From: Blastomussa wellsi
Taxonomy: Eukaryota > Cnidaria > Anthozoa > Scleractinia > Plerogyridae
DNA: 64,000 bases
Assembly: GCA_947652115.1 (NCBI GenBank)
Contig: OX393564.1
Span: 17,361,502-17,425,501 of the forward strand
Direction of reading: 5' to 3'
A program made the position numbers and the translations under genes. The notes below the pieces were generated by a model that saw nothing but the letters and a program-made list of their open reading frames with translations, did not search any database and was not told the DNA's origin. Shown here in pieces: positions 1-11,931 of the stretch (its first letter is position 1; each line of letters starts with the position of its first letter).

Positions 1-901
1 GCGTGAAGTATATGTGCTGGAAAAGATATAAACAAAGGTATTCTTAAAGGTATTCTTAAGACATGGCAGGTACATGTAACCTGTACACTCAAAATTAATC
101 CAAGAGTAATCCAATGGGTACATGTATGCCGAGGTTAATTTATCTTTGGTTTCAGAACCATAATAATTATTTCAAACCAAATTGAGTACAGTTTTTTGTT
201 TTTGTTGCAATTGTCTCATATCAGTTATCAGAATCCGAGGAAATGGAAATCAACATTCAAACTGGATTGAAAATTTTTGATTTAAACCAATGATAACAAC
301 ATTCGAGTGGGCTTATAACGCAGGCAATTCATGTACACGTATTCTTAGTCATCCGCACTTTCCTTTGGTAACCATTTTAACAAACACCTTTGAAATTATT
401 TGAAAAACCTGTCGGGCTACACACCAAAACATCTCCACGCAAACAAATTACTCTCTATGCTTGGCCTTGAGAGAACTATACTCACCTGTAAATTTGTCAG
501 GGTTTCAGCTAAATTGTTCCAATAATTCAAACACATCCTCCCTGCATGTAAACATGCTTCGTCCCGACCACACGTCTCATTTAAACAAGACAGTCAACGT
601 GAACATGACCACTTCATAAGCATTGTTTCTCGACCAACCAGATAAATAGCCAGAATTTGGCTTTTTTTACATGAGATCTGACAAGTAAATGTATCATGCC
701 CTCCTTCCCCGAGATGATAAGTAGGAAGGGGGGGGGGGCACAATCGCAGGTTAGGAAGCAGAGAGGCGTCAGTCCTTGGAATGCTTCACTTGGAGAATGC
801 AACAATTGCGATACAGGTTAATAAAGATACATGTACATACCAAGAAACTTACACCATTAAAAGATGATAAGGCCAAGTTACTGACTGTTTGTTTAGTATA
901 G
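1..901. other. Non-coding stretch, nothing recognised
   Basis: No open frame here exceeds about 63 codons and none shows a protein family signature or paired splice sites. The only local feature is an 11-base run of G at 728-738. It could be intergenic DNA or intron of a gene lying outside the window. Confidence 0.5.
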
Positions 902-1059
902 GTAATCACATGAGGCCAAGTACTATTAAGGATTAATTGCACGAGAGTTTTCAAAATTTTCCAAAATTGCCCGAGTCGCGAAGCGACGAGGGCAATTTGG
1001 AAAATTTTGAAAACTGAAGTGCAATTAATCCTTAATAGTACGAGGTCTCATGGGATTAC
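902..1059. repeat. Palindromic repeat (MITE/foldback-like)
   Basis: The two halves are reverse complements around a centre near 980, where GTCGC-GAA-GCGAC sits. The left end reads GTAATCACATGAG and the right end CTCATGGGATTAC, so the arms are about 78 bases with few mismatches. No coding capacity. A second, overlapping pair of inverted arms (around 1061-1083 and 1257-1280, containing ATAAAGGGCAAAATT) begins at its right edge, suggesting nested or composite elements. Family not identified. Confidence 0.7.
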
Positions 1060-1060
1060 T

Positions 1061-1280
1061 TGTTTATCAATAAAGGGCAAAATTTATACGAAGGAAAATC
1101 ACGCGCGCAGTCTATTTTTATCTGGGAAGCCTGTTTAGCGCTACGGCAATTAACGGATTAGCCAATCATTAACAGGTAATCATGCCCTCTCTTGATTACT
1201 AAAAATGCCCTCGATTAAGAAAAAATGCCCTCTCTCTCAACCAATCAGTGCTCAGTAATTTTGCCCTTTATTGATAAATA
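1061..1280. repeat. Short inverted-repeat element, about 220 bp
   Basis: TTTATCAATAAAGGGCAAAA at the left is mirrored by TTTTGCCCTTTATTGATAAA at the right. The interior is non-coding. It adjoins the palindrome at 902-1059 and may be part of the same element. Confidence 0.55.
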
Positions 1281-1560
1281 AAATAATACTATAAAGTTAC
1301 CTGAAGAGCAGGTTTAGTTCTATAGAAAAGTGCATGATAAATAAATGCCAGTGGATAAGCTGCAAAGGAAAATTGAAAAATCATAATGTGTGTACATTTA
1401 GATTGATTTAATTGGCTGTGGATTACTGTCAAAATTTTTTTATGAACATTGAGGTGGCCCCCAACAGTTTCCAGCATTTTCCAGTACTTAGATTTTGATA
1501 GGTCATCATAACCACTATTTATCAGCTGATGCTACAATCATTAGGTCAAACCAATAACCA

Positions 1561-1952
1561 ATGATTGGTGAACATATTGTTATCATTATTATGACACATA
1601 CCTAGGTTACCTTAGCAACAGTATAATCTTCTGAATACACCCTTAATTTCAGCTTTAACTGCTAATAACTCAGAACCAGCTTGGTGACCCATATTTTAAA
1701 TTATTAAGTGATCAAAAAATGAAACTTTTTGCAAAGTTTAAAAAAATTCTGAACATGCAGTTCAGAGCCACCATAAAGTTTAGTAAAATTAAGGGGGCTC
1801 TGAACCGCACAATTTCAGAATACAAAATATGGGTCATTTTTGAGTTATTAACAGTTAAAGCTAAAATTATGGGATGGTGTATTTAGGTTATTCTGTTACT
1901 ATTGGAACTTGTAATGACAAGAAAATTACCAAAACTTGTTCACCAATGAATG
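1561..1952. repeat. Imperfect foldback element, about 390 bp
   Basis: The left arm (about 1563-1760) and right arm (about 1795-1951) are diverged reverse complements. Matching blocks include ATTGGTGAAC against GTTCACCAAT, GTGACCCATATTTT against AAAATATGGGTCA, and TTCTGAAC against the GCTCTGAACC block. The many mismatches suggest an old insertion. No coding capacity. Confidence 0.6.
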
Positions 1953-3573
1953 GGCATCTGTTTGATACCATAACTGATGTCTCACTGAAAAAGATTCATT
2001 GTATTGATCGGTCAAAGTTGAGGTGCTGAGAAATGCTGGAAGCATTAATGATTAATTTATTGAAAACATTGCCAAATCATAAAAGAAACACAAGTTACAA
2101 CAGAAAGAGCTTTAGAGGGAACAGGTAATGAATGGTGAACGACTCATAATCTATAGGCCTCCAGCAGAGTGTCAACAGTTTTTTGCATGTTTATTTCAAA
2201 TTAATATATTGATTTGCATATTTTGGTTACATCATACTTTCATGTCACAAGCAAGGAAACTATTTACGCGAAACACTCAAGCTACTACTGGCTGAAACTA
2301 CTGCCTGTTTTGGGTCAATTCCAGCATTGTTCGTTCCTTGTCCATTCTTCTTATTTTTCTGTGCAATCTTCTTTCCTGATGAATTTTTGGACTTAATTTT
2401 CAACATAATTTGAAATTGCATTTCTTTGGAGAGGTCGTGAAATGACCTTTCCTGTGAAATTCAATAGACGTCTTTTCCAAGAGACTCACTGGAGGGATCT
2501 GTGTTGTGTTTCATTGGTTGGCAGCATGAACGTGTTATAACTGACTAAATGAGGTGCGAAAACTAAAGTGTGTTAGACTTTAACAACTAAAAAATTTCCT
2601 ATTGTCCAACTTTATAATGTATTTTCTCAAGAACCAATACGAATTTTGAAAAAGCCTCATACACTTTGTTAACCCCATCTCCTGAGAGACATAGTTTTTT
2701 TGTTTGGATATCTGCAGTAACACAATGGCTGGTAATTTGGTGAAACAAGCACTGCTAGTTTTGCATTTCACGGTTTGCGCGTGCCAACCAAAGCAGAGAC
2801 GGTTTAAACGATTGTTATTTTCGCAATCTACATTTTATTACATAGCTTACAAGTGAGATATAGTTTTCTGTGGTTTCTTTTAAGGTAGCATGCAAGATAA
2901 GATTTTCCTGGAAGGCACCCTATTTTGTTGACAGTAACCAGCTTACAATTTACAAGTGATTCAAATAAAATTTGGAGTAGACAACTGGTTTGAGTAGAAT
3001 AACCAACTGATTGAAAGAATCTTTCTTTAAGCAATTCAATTAAGTGTCCCTGGCCTACAAACTGCCCAGTACTGTGTACATGTAGGTTAACTGTAATCTG
3101 CCTTTTTTTGAGCAGGCAACCAACAAATTGCTTTTCAGCACTGTAATCAACAGTTTTAGCAAGAGGGCATCAGGATTTAGCACCAAGACACATGGGTGCA
3201 TTGTGTTCTTTATACTGTTGTGTATGAAGCCCAGGATTGAAAACTGCCCTGGAGGAAAATATGTGCTCACAGCTGAATTTGCCAAGTGACCAGCCCTTGA
3301 TGGAATCACTGATTGTAAGGTGTGTAATCGACAGATTGAATTTACTATGTAGTATATTTTCACTTGATAAAACGTGCGTCTGTCTGCTCAAGTGGATACT
3401 TCTAGTGGGGGACCACCTGAAGGGAAGCATCTAGGGTGTCCTCAGTAAAATATTCAGCTGCATCAGCTATAGAGCAGGGCCTCAACAATCAACTGAAATT
3501 GATGATTCGAGTAACAAATAGATTCCATGTTGCCATGCATCTGTTCAATAATTGGGTTTATAATTTAATGAAC
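1953..3573. other. Non-coding stretch, nothing recognised
   Basis: Only short frames without family signatures. Overlapping frames on both strands around 3055-3434 look accidental: they have no paired splice sites and no recognisable domain. Confidence 0.45.
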
Positions 3574-3750
3574 AAATAAAGAAGCCGAAGCCATGTATTA
3601 TACTGTCATAAAACAAGACGGGCATTTGAGAAAACAAGGGAAATATAGAAAACACAAGCCGCAGGCGAGTGTTTTCTACATTTTGTGAGTGTTCTCAAAT
3701 GTCCTGAGTGTTTTATGATAGTATAATACATGGCTTAGGCTTCTTTATTT
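3574..3750. repeat. Palindromic MITE-like repeat, about 177 bp
   Basis: AAATAAAGAAGCCGAAGCC at the left end is mirrored by GGCTTAGGCTTCTTTATTT at the right end, and the arms stay complementary to a centre near 3660. The GTTTTATGA blocks on both sides match. It is non-coding. Its TSD is unclear because the flanks are AT-rich. Confidence 0.7.
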
Positions 3751-5074
3751 ACTTTATGATATAGATTTTATGCGCTGCGAGTAAAAACAAAAAAACACGC
3801 ACGATCGATTAACTGAAGTAATTTAATTTCACTTCTTCTACTTTCCTCTCGAACTTAGAAGCTTCCTCAGTCAACAATTTCTACAGCTTGACTCAGAATT
3901 TTGTCCAGAATTTCTTCGTAGAAAATGTTCTCCGCCATCTCTTGTGAATTTTCACTAGAGGAAAGACGGCGAATAACAATAAAACATGCTTTTTCAGTGT
4001 TTTATGCTCTGATAAAACATGGGTTTTTGACCAATCAGAGTGCATGCAGAATCCTATCTATATTATAATATATAAAATCCAATGGATCAATCTATGTATT
4101 AGTTAATAGTTATAGATTGGTATCAGCCAATCGATGAACAATCGATAATCACATGAAAGTGATTTGTGTTTATCGATTATCGATATGAATCGATTAATTG
4201 TTACCAATTGCTATCGATTTTCATCGATTGTTCAGGCTATAGTCTAATAAGACCTCATCACGCAAAGCAAATGCTTCGCCATTAAAACAAGAAAAAAAGG
4301 GTATGTAACCTTTACCTGGCGATAGTTTTAGTGACCCCGTGATCGCCATTATTGCATTAATACACTTTGATCGTTGATCAGTCGATCTTGTCAAAATCTT
4401 CGAAAGAGATCGTTTTGAACAACAAAAAGATTTACCTGAGAATAATGCGATGACTAGACGGAGCGCAGGATCCGACAATCCAGAGGCTTTTACCAGAAAG
4501 TCTATATTGCCGAAACCGCCACAATCCGCCATTTTGAATTTGAGTGGCGTGATGTTTTGTATAGGGGACTGGAATTGAGTAAAAAAATCTCTTGGGGGAT
4601 CTCCTGGGGGAGCAGGGTGGAGTCACTCGAGAGTGCCTAGACTGCGAGCAGTCTCTAATTTGCTCCAAAATCCGTAACGAAAGCGAAACTTTGCGAGTGC
4701 TATTTTCGAGGGACTAGCGGCAAATCCGCGAGCCGCGATTTTGGAGCAAAAGCCCACGAAACTCGCGGTTCGCGGATTTCGGAGCATGCGCATGCAAATT
4801 ATCCAAAACTCTTCACTCGCGCGTGGGTTTCAGCCCCTTTTCTACAGGGCGCGCGGAAGGGAGAGTTCAGGGAGTGGTCTATTATGCAGCAAGGTTAACG
4901 CAGGATCTGCAAGAGACCTAACCAGCCAAAAATGAACTGTAACACAAACAAAATTAAACTACAAGGCCGATCCGATATGATCAGACTTCAGACTTCAGAC
5001 TTACGTCAATCAGAGGTAACTTTCCAGTTTTGGGATTCGCCACATGTGATTGGATAGCTGTCATGCAATGAGAT
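3751..5074. other. Non-coding, with short inverted motifs
   Basis: The stretch 4110-4235 is unusually rich in ATCGAT/TATCGAT words. TTTGCTCCAAAAT at 4659-4671 is mirrored by ATTTTGGAGCAAA at 4738-4750, and AGACTGCGAGCAGTCT at 4639-4654 is a self-complementary word. On the minus strand CAAAATGGCGG near 4525-4536 precedes a short open frame that could be a first exon, but no partner exon is visible. Confidence 0.4.
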
Positions 5075-5126
5075 CACAGGTCGTTTAAATCAATCGTTAT
5101 GAAACGATTGATTTAAACGACCTGTG
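5075..5126. repeat. Perfect 24-bp inverted repeat with 4-base loop
   Basis: Positions 5075-5098 are the exact reverse complement of 5103-5126, separated by four bases. RNA from either strand would form a perfect 24-bp hairpin. There is no downstream U tract or coding context to make it a terminator or a recognisable microRNA precursor. It may be the remnant of a terminal-repeat element with its interior lost. Confidence 0.85.
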
Positions 5127-5336
5127 AACGGAAGTGGACGTTCGATTCAGCAGACGTCCGTGGGGAAGGAACGAGTGACGAAGCCCAAAGGACGTCTGCG
5201 TGGGAGGCTATTCGATATGAGCCCCCATTTTTAAAGTTACCCATGCGTTTTTTGTTCAGACGGTTTTGCCCATCAAAATTAATTTTTCTTTGAGACAACA
5301 ACGCGACGCTTTGGGCTCCTTGCTCCCCGAAACAGG

Positions 5337-5501
5337 TAGCCCGTTCCAGGCTCTCAGATAGTGGGGCACGCGAAGAAAAGATACGCGAGCGAAGCTAGCG
5401 GAATAGCGAAGAGGTAGACCCCACCTCTTCGCTCTTCCGCTCGCTGCGCTCGCGTATCTTTTCTTCGCATGCCCCACTATCTGAGAGCCTGGAACAGGCT
5501 A
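5337..5501. mobile_element. 165-bp MITE with 9-bp target duplication
   Basis: The element is almost entirely two inverted arms running from TAGCC to GGCTA, with GTTCCAGGCTCTCAGATAG near the left end and its complement at the right. It is flanked on both sides by the same nine bases, CGAAACAGG (5328-5336 and 5502-5510). A perfect 9-bp duplication with long terminal repeats fits a Mutator-like non-autonomous element, but other superfamilies cannot be excluded. It encodes nothing, and the intact duplication suggests a fairly recent insertion. Confidence 0.8.
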
Positions 5502-5857
5502 CGAAACAGGTGATGTGGCAACGCGTGATTCGGGGTACAAGAGGATCCAAAGTACGGAACATGATATTGTGAACGGGTCACTGTGCAATTCATTTCGACT
5601 GGCATTAGCGAGCATTCGTGCTGGCTCCATTTAAAACTTTTACACGAGTCCAAAAAGCCGAAACAGCTGTTCACGGTTGCAACTCTACTCTGCAACTCTA
5701 CAGGCCCTGTTCGCACTAAGACGAAAATTTGAGTTAAGCGTTTGCAAAAACAATGAAAATTTTGTAATTACCAATTGTTTGTTTTCGTTATCCTGTTCGT
5801 ACATGAAGATGCGAATTTTTTTAGTAACAGATTTCAACTGGTAACTTGATCAATTTA

Positions 5858-6330
5858 CAATTTGCAAGGCTGGCACTACGGCAAGAGGGCAAAATTTATT
5901 GGCCAATATTTCAACTAGCATAGCAAGCCTTCTTCAGCTAAGATTAAAAAAAATTAAAATTTGAAGTTAGATTACATACAATAGCAGTTAATGTTTAACT
6001 AATAAAAGTAATAAGAATAGTGATAAGGTAACAACTGCAGAAACGTGCTGGAAACGTAAGATATATTAATATATATTCAAAAAATAGTGTAGTGTAATAC
6101 AATTAAGTTAAACAGCCAAGGTTCATTTATTCGGTTCTGGCGTTTGGCCTCTGTGTATCAGATATTAAGACCGCCTCGCTTTTCTGCGAGACGTACATGT
6201 ATTGGATTTTGGTTGATGTATTAAGTACTGGCCCTGAAGAAGACTAGACTAGCTCTGTTTGTTGAAATATTGGCCAATAAATTTTGCCCTCTTGCTCTGT
6301 AGGACCTATAGTGCCAGCTTTGCAACCAAT
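5858..6330. mobile_element. Foldback element with hammerhead-like ends (possible Penelope-like remnant)
   Basis: Inverted arms at about 5858-5940 and 6230-6330 share a block containing TTGAAATATTGGCC and ATAAATTTTGCCCTCTTGC. Each arm, read outward, carries CTGAAGA followed at a short distance by GAAAT, the spacing of a hammerhead ribozyme core. In the right arm the core is bracketed by GGCC before CTGAAGA and GGCC after GAAATATT, which could pair as stem I. Paired hammerhead motifs are known in the terminal repeats of Penelope-like retroelements. No reverse transcriptase frame remains between the arms. Confidence 0.55.
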
Positions 6331-6529
6331 TTGGCTTTATAACACTTAGAGTGACGTCTGGTACGAGCATTTATTTTTCAAGAGATCCGGCAAAAACAAG
6401 CCAAGCAGTTTTATGTCTCGCAAAGTCAACTATTTTTTCTATTTTTTTTCTATTTTACGTGGTATCAGCGTTACAGTTTTGTTTTGTTTGTTTACAAACG
6501 GCCTGGGGCCGGGGAGGGGAAGGATACTT

Positions 6530-6711
6530 AAGTTTTACAGTGGTATTTTTAAACGCTATAAAGTTCGGTTATGTTCACCGGCGTTTCGGCAGTGCTGCCT
6601 TCTTCAGGGTGGCATGTCTTTCAACATGCCACCCTGAAGAAGGCAGCACTACCAAAACGTCGGTGAACATAACCGAACTTAATAGCGCTTAAAAATACCA
6701 TTGAAAAACTT
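6530..6711. mobile_element. Palindromic element with hammerhead-like motif in each arm
   Basis: Two arms of about 88 bases are reverse complements around a centre near 6618. Each, read outward, contains CACC-CTGAAGA, a short GGCAG/CTGCC-type helix, a GAAAC-like box and GGTG. The left-arm copy (minus, 6576-6611) keeps CTGAAGA, the full helix and GAAAC but has GCC where a cleavable GUC is expected. The right-arm copy (plus, 6630-6665) has GTC but a broken GAAA box and one helix mismatch. A deleted copy of the same family lies at 56,659-56,735. Confidence 0.65.
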
Positions 6712-6725
6712 TTGTATCACCTGAA

Positions 6726-9700
6726 CAAGACGCGGGAGGATACTCCCTTATATGGGCTATACGGGGACGTGCCGCTAAATAGGGTATTGTTTTTGACCAC
6801 ACAGTCCTACATGTCTAAACAGCATGGGTTTGGAGCGCCCTAGACAGGGTATGGCTTCAAGACCTTCGTCGAGTTTTAAGCAACAATTATCACTACTCTA
6901 CAGGACTACGCAGCGTATTTGCGATGGGGGCTAATGCAAATACCGTAGGCAGTTGTAGCGCAAGCCATCGAGGGGGAGGGTGAGGGGGTTGTCCGGGGAC
7001 ATGCTTCTCCAGAAAATGTTGAAAATGAATGCTCCGGCCCAGAATGAGTTCGAGCGCCATACACCAAGTCAATACCAAGTCCCGAAGTACGTCAGAAAGA
7101 ACTCAACATTGGGGCCTACTCCTTAAGGATAGCGCAATAGACTTCACACAATAGAACGACACAATATAGAGCATATATTGACTTGTTGTGTGGAGCATCA
7201 ACCCCAGAGTGGCTAAAAATGCATCCCAGACGCAGTGAATTATTTTATTATCGCATATCTACGAGAACAGCAAAACAGTATTTTTTCAATTAATGATTTT
7301 CCCCTAGTAATTATTGGGGAGGCAATGGAGACCCTCCATAGAGTCTGCCCCCCCTCTCCCTCCCCCCTCGAAGGAGACCGGAAACGGGTTTTGAGAAAGT
7401 CTGGTGGTGTAAGAGTAGACCATGGAAGTAATCAGCTCAGATTTTGAGCTGACGACACTGCTGAAAAACGAGAGAATGACTGAAAATTCGAACATTTTGG
7501 CAATTATAAGGAAACCCTTGAATATTTAAGGTTAAGATGAAACTAGAGGTAGATTGTTTTATGATTTATTCCGTCTCAATTTCTACCTTCATAATTTTGC
7601 TTCCAATTTTTGCTATAAACATTGTAAGTTCGCAAGTTTGGGCTTAAGTCATATCATCGATGGCTCATGGCTTCCCTTACTGACGATGAAGGCCCGACTC
7701 TTCGAGAAATCATGACGTCATTCACATCTCCGGTACGTTTTCCCGTGGTGTCAATCGAGCTGACTCGTCCCCAGCCGTCTCTCAGTCTGCGGTGGGAGTG
7801 AGAGTCGACTGAGGTAAACTGATAGAGCAGAGGATTATGGGGAGGGAGACTTTCCTCCTTTTCATCACCTCCCACGCTCCAATGCTCACCGCGTTTCCCT
7901 CAAAAGTGCGACACTGAGAGGGCCCTGAGAAGCGACAAGGGACGAGTCAGGATTTTGAGGGCAGGCGAAGATGCATGCATTGACGGTTTCGGAAAGTAAT
8001 GACTGCTTGGAAGCCACTCATTCTAGTTAGGGTCTCTCATCTTACCGCCTTCCCAGCCTCCTCTCCTCTAACTAGTTTGTCGGGCAGGTGAAAAAAAAAA
8101 TGTGAAAGGAACAACAACATTGAACAGAAAGAGAGTGGGATGAAAATAACTGTCTTCTTATAGGCTAAACAAGGTTTTGGAAAATTGTAATTATGCACGC
8201 GAGATCGACATTTCCTTGTCGCAGTTGCAGTATTAAACAAAGATGGTAACATATTCTGTAACAAAGATGTATTTCTATTTCTCGTGTTAAAGTTTCTGTA
8301 CATTACTGAAGAAGGTCAGTGTTCCGTCGACTTCCTCAGGGTGTATTCATTAAAACTCCCATCCGGTGTTATTAATGGGGAGAGAATTGATGAGACTCTC
8401 TGCAAGGGTTTAAGTACACCTGATAAACGGCTAAAAACGTTCTACTGTCAAATGATAAATGGAACAAACATTTGCTGACAGCTCAGGTTTCTGTTCTCTA
8501 TTCGAGGTGACAACTGGCAAATCATTGGGAAGGTTGCCATTTTCATAGAAGCCTCAAAATATATCCATAATGATAAGTTGGTTAGTTTAAAGTGGGCTAG
8601 ATGGATTCAGTTTTACGACGTACACCCAAAACATGCGCACCGCCACTAAAATTGTACACTGAAAAATCTCTGCAACTCAGCCAGCTGACTTTCCATTCAT
8701 AACAACAGGAATTGTATATAGCTAAAACTGATGCAAATTCAAATTGTATTCATAGGAACAAAATAAATTAAAAGCGGCAGCAAACTTTTAGCTGCTGTCG
8801 CAAAGTTTCTCAAGCAAATTAAAATAATAATCTTTCACAATAGAATAGCTTTTAAATCGGTCGTCACATTTCCAATCTAAAATCACTTTAAATGTAAATT
8901 ATCAATTGCACGTGAAGTTGGCGCTTCAAGGGAAACATCCAGCAGTGAAGTCAAGGAAGAGAGACCTTTAATTAAAAACTGTATTCCTTGACAACACATT
9001 AAGGATGCCCGGATGGGTGGAATTCCTGGGTGGAACTGAAACACAGCTGAAAAATAATCTTCACTGTTGAGTATGTGTTGTATACAAAAGACTATTGTTT
9101 GGAGTTAAATAGTGTTCCTGCAGGAAGTCATTGAACAACATAAATGTCTTGTCTTAAAGACCACTCAAAGCACAACACAATCTGGGGATTGAGGAAACCA
9201 CTAACTTCCGCGGACCGTTCAAAACAGGCTTCCTTTGGCAAAACACTCATAAATGTGGTTTGCGCACAGCGCGTGGTTAAAACACGAAACAAAGAAACAG
9301 TCCTGAGGTATCTACTTTTGTCGGTTTCTCTCTTGGGCTGCTGTTAAACAAAGCGTTCAATTCCTTGTTGAAATCCAAGAGACCTACTCGCATTCGGCTA
9401 TCTTAAACAATTGAGCCAAATAAACTGAACTGCGACGAAATAAGAAAAAACATTTATAGGGAGTGTCATTTTTATAGTAGGCAAAAATACAAAGAACCCC
9501 CCCCCCCCCCCCCAGAAAAAAAAGGGAAAAGAAAGAAAAGGAAACCAAAACAGCGGTGCGATTTTGTTAAGCGTGAGTATGGTCCACCACTCGTAAATGT
9601 GGTTGTTTTATTTAATATCAAACTGTGATCAGTTAAATTTAATACTGATATCAGGACGTGTAACTTTTTATTAAACGACGCTGCGGGCCACAAGCTACGA

Positions 9701-11400
9701 GGCTTAAGGTTGACTGTCTGAGTTTAGTTGCTTATGTCGAAACATGTTCTATTGAACGGCAGGGGAAGAAAAACACAGGTAGATTATCCTTAAAAGTGTA
9801 AATGTTGTTTGTAGTGGCCACGGATAACTAGATCAGAACTAAATACTTCCTTTGAAATGATTAAGTTCCCGGCACAGTACAGGCGGTTTCGCTGCCTTCT
9901 TGTTTTCTGCAGCAGGCAAAAACATGTTGATTTACGACATTCTACATCTACATTTTATTACATCGGTAAAGTCATACGACATCACACAAATGATAAAATA
10001 TTATAAGAAATTAAGGGGAAGAAACAAAAAAGAAATTGGTTTTCTACCAGGTGGAAAAAACTCCTACTAATGCTCTCCAATATCTTGCCGTCCATTCGAT
10101 GTAGGTCCGTAAGATATCCAAAACTTGTTCCTGCCGCAAACATACAAGCATTATTCTAGAACTTGTTAGATTGTGGCTTCCCTTTGTTTCCAAGGACGTT
10201 TAATATTGCCTTGGCTAATTTTTGCACATCTGTTTTTTCGTGATTAGCATTTCCTCGCGTGACTCAGTGTTTTCTCAGGTAATTTGGCATAAAAAGAAAC
10301 CGCAGTGTTTATCTTGTTATGCGGCATCGTGCAAAGTTTAAACAAAATTAATTGAAAATGGAAGACATGAAATGGTACCGACAGGTCTGAAAATTTAACC
10401 GCCACTGGCCCAGTTCCTAGCGAATTAGTCTACATAAGACTGATTAAAACTCAAAAAGTGATGCCCTATGATTATAAAATTATTATTTTCGCGGATCATA
10501 ACAATTAAATAAGGGCTTGCGGAATTAACTAAAAATATTTATTTTAGGCCAGTAGATACGGTAAAAAATGTTTCTGAACTTACCCCGAGAATATCTCTTT
10601 AAATCGAAACTTCGCGATCACAAAGAAGCTGCCACTACTAATCAGACGGGGTATTTTCATGTGTGTAGGCAGAATTCTGTTTGATTCCCACATGCACACT
10701 CGTTAACTGCCAATCTAGACGGCATTAATTAAATGAACTAGAACCAGCTGAGCACTATGGAAATAAAAGCGCGTATTTTGCGACAGTGAAAGTTGGCACA
10801 CGCATGAAACAACGAACATGAACCACAGAGTGGGCGTCGGTCCATCTGCAGTCCGTATGAAAACTGTTCAACCTCAACAACAATAATCCAGTAAAGAATC
10901 TTGTATGATGGGCAAAACTGAAAGAGTTTCGAAGCGGTAAGTTTCATACCAACGAATGCGCAGATCTGTTTCATCAGCTTCAATCTGGTCCTCATCCACC
11001 CTTGTAACAAAAACAGTGAACACTCTGTTTTGTCATAAGATGTGAGAATTATTCCAGTGAAACGTTATCAAACTAAAGATAAGTTATTCAGGCTCTCGTA
11101 CAAATCGTTAGAATATTCTTGAAGTTCTGCAAGCAAATTTTTCTGTTAGAAAGGGTTATCAGCGAAAATCTATTTTTTTTTTAATTCTTTTATTTAAACT
11201 TTTTCTATAAATGAAAATAGATAGAACCCTCTGGATATTGAAAGCCACTATCCAGAACAGTTCAAGAGTATAATCGTAAAAGAGTAAAATACCTGAACAA
11301 TAAGGAGGTTCGTACACAATTTTTCTGGACCTGAAAACGAGGGATGTCAAAGATGAAATGTTCAAATATGACACGGGCGTCGGGTAAAGAAAAACTCTGA
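6726..11400. other. Non-coding stretch, nothing recognised
   Basis: There are only short unsupported frames here. Local oddities are a 17-base C run (9497-9513) and pyrimidine-rich patches near 7340-7370. I see no splice-paired exons, tRNA or recognisable transposon ends. Confidence 0.4.
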
Positions 11401-11473
11401 CCCCCGACAGGATTCGAACTCATGACCTTCCAGATACCGGTCGGGCGCTCTAACCAACTGAGCTATGAGAACT
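11401..11473 (-). repeat. tRNA-derived SINE head or tRNA pseudogene
   Basis: Read on the minus strand it has a pol III A box (TAGCTCAGTTGGTTAGAGC) and a B box (GAGTTCGAATCC) at tRNA spacing. The anticodon-stem halves pair poorly and the two ends do not form an acceptor stem, so a functional tRNA is unlikely. The open frame across it gives the IAQLVRAPD-type peptide that such tRNA-like sequence usually produces. A tRNA-derived SINE is the best reading. Confidence 0.65.
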
Positions 11474-11931
11474 CTTGGTGAGATAAGGCCATTCACCAGG
11501 TCCATACAAGGGATGAAGGATGAAATCGTCCTTTTAGGAGCATCCACAATGAAGGGATATCTTCTAGTTTATGAATAACTCATTTCTGAAACTGCACCCA
11601 GGACCCCCTAGCTACGCCCTTCGTATAGTAGGTGCGAAAAACACATATGGCGTACGGTGAGCTGAAAAACAGGAAATCTTAAGCGTCTTAAGATGGCTCA
11701 GGACGATTTGTAGATTTTTTTATATTTTGGAAAACGTTTCTTACAGTTATCTTGACATGTTGATCATGGCTTAATAATAAAAATGGGGGTCACCGAGCTC
11801 ATTTTTGCGTTATATGGGTTTGAAATGCTGATCCATATCAAAGTATAAAACAAAGATCTCAGATGTTAACAAAGAATACAACTATTGTTTTATGCAAATG
11901 CAGCCAGAACACTACTGGAAAAAAGGTCATC

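Noticed and set aside
4509..4532. Possible first exon starting ATGGCGGATTGT on the minus strand
   Set aside because: A plausible start and a weak donor are present, but no downstream exon can be paired within the window, so it is not listed as a gene.
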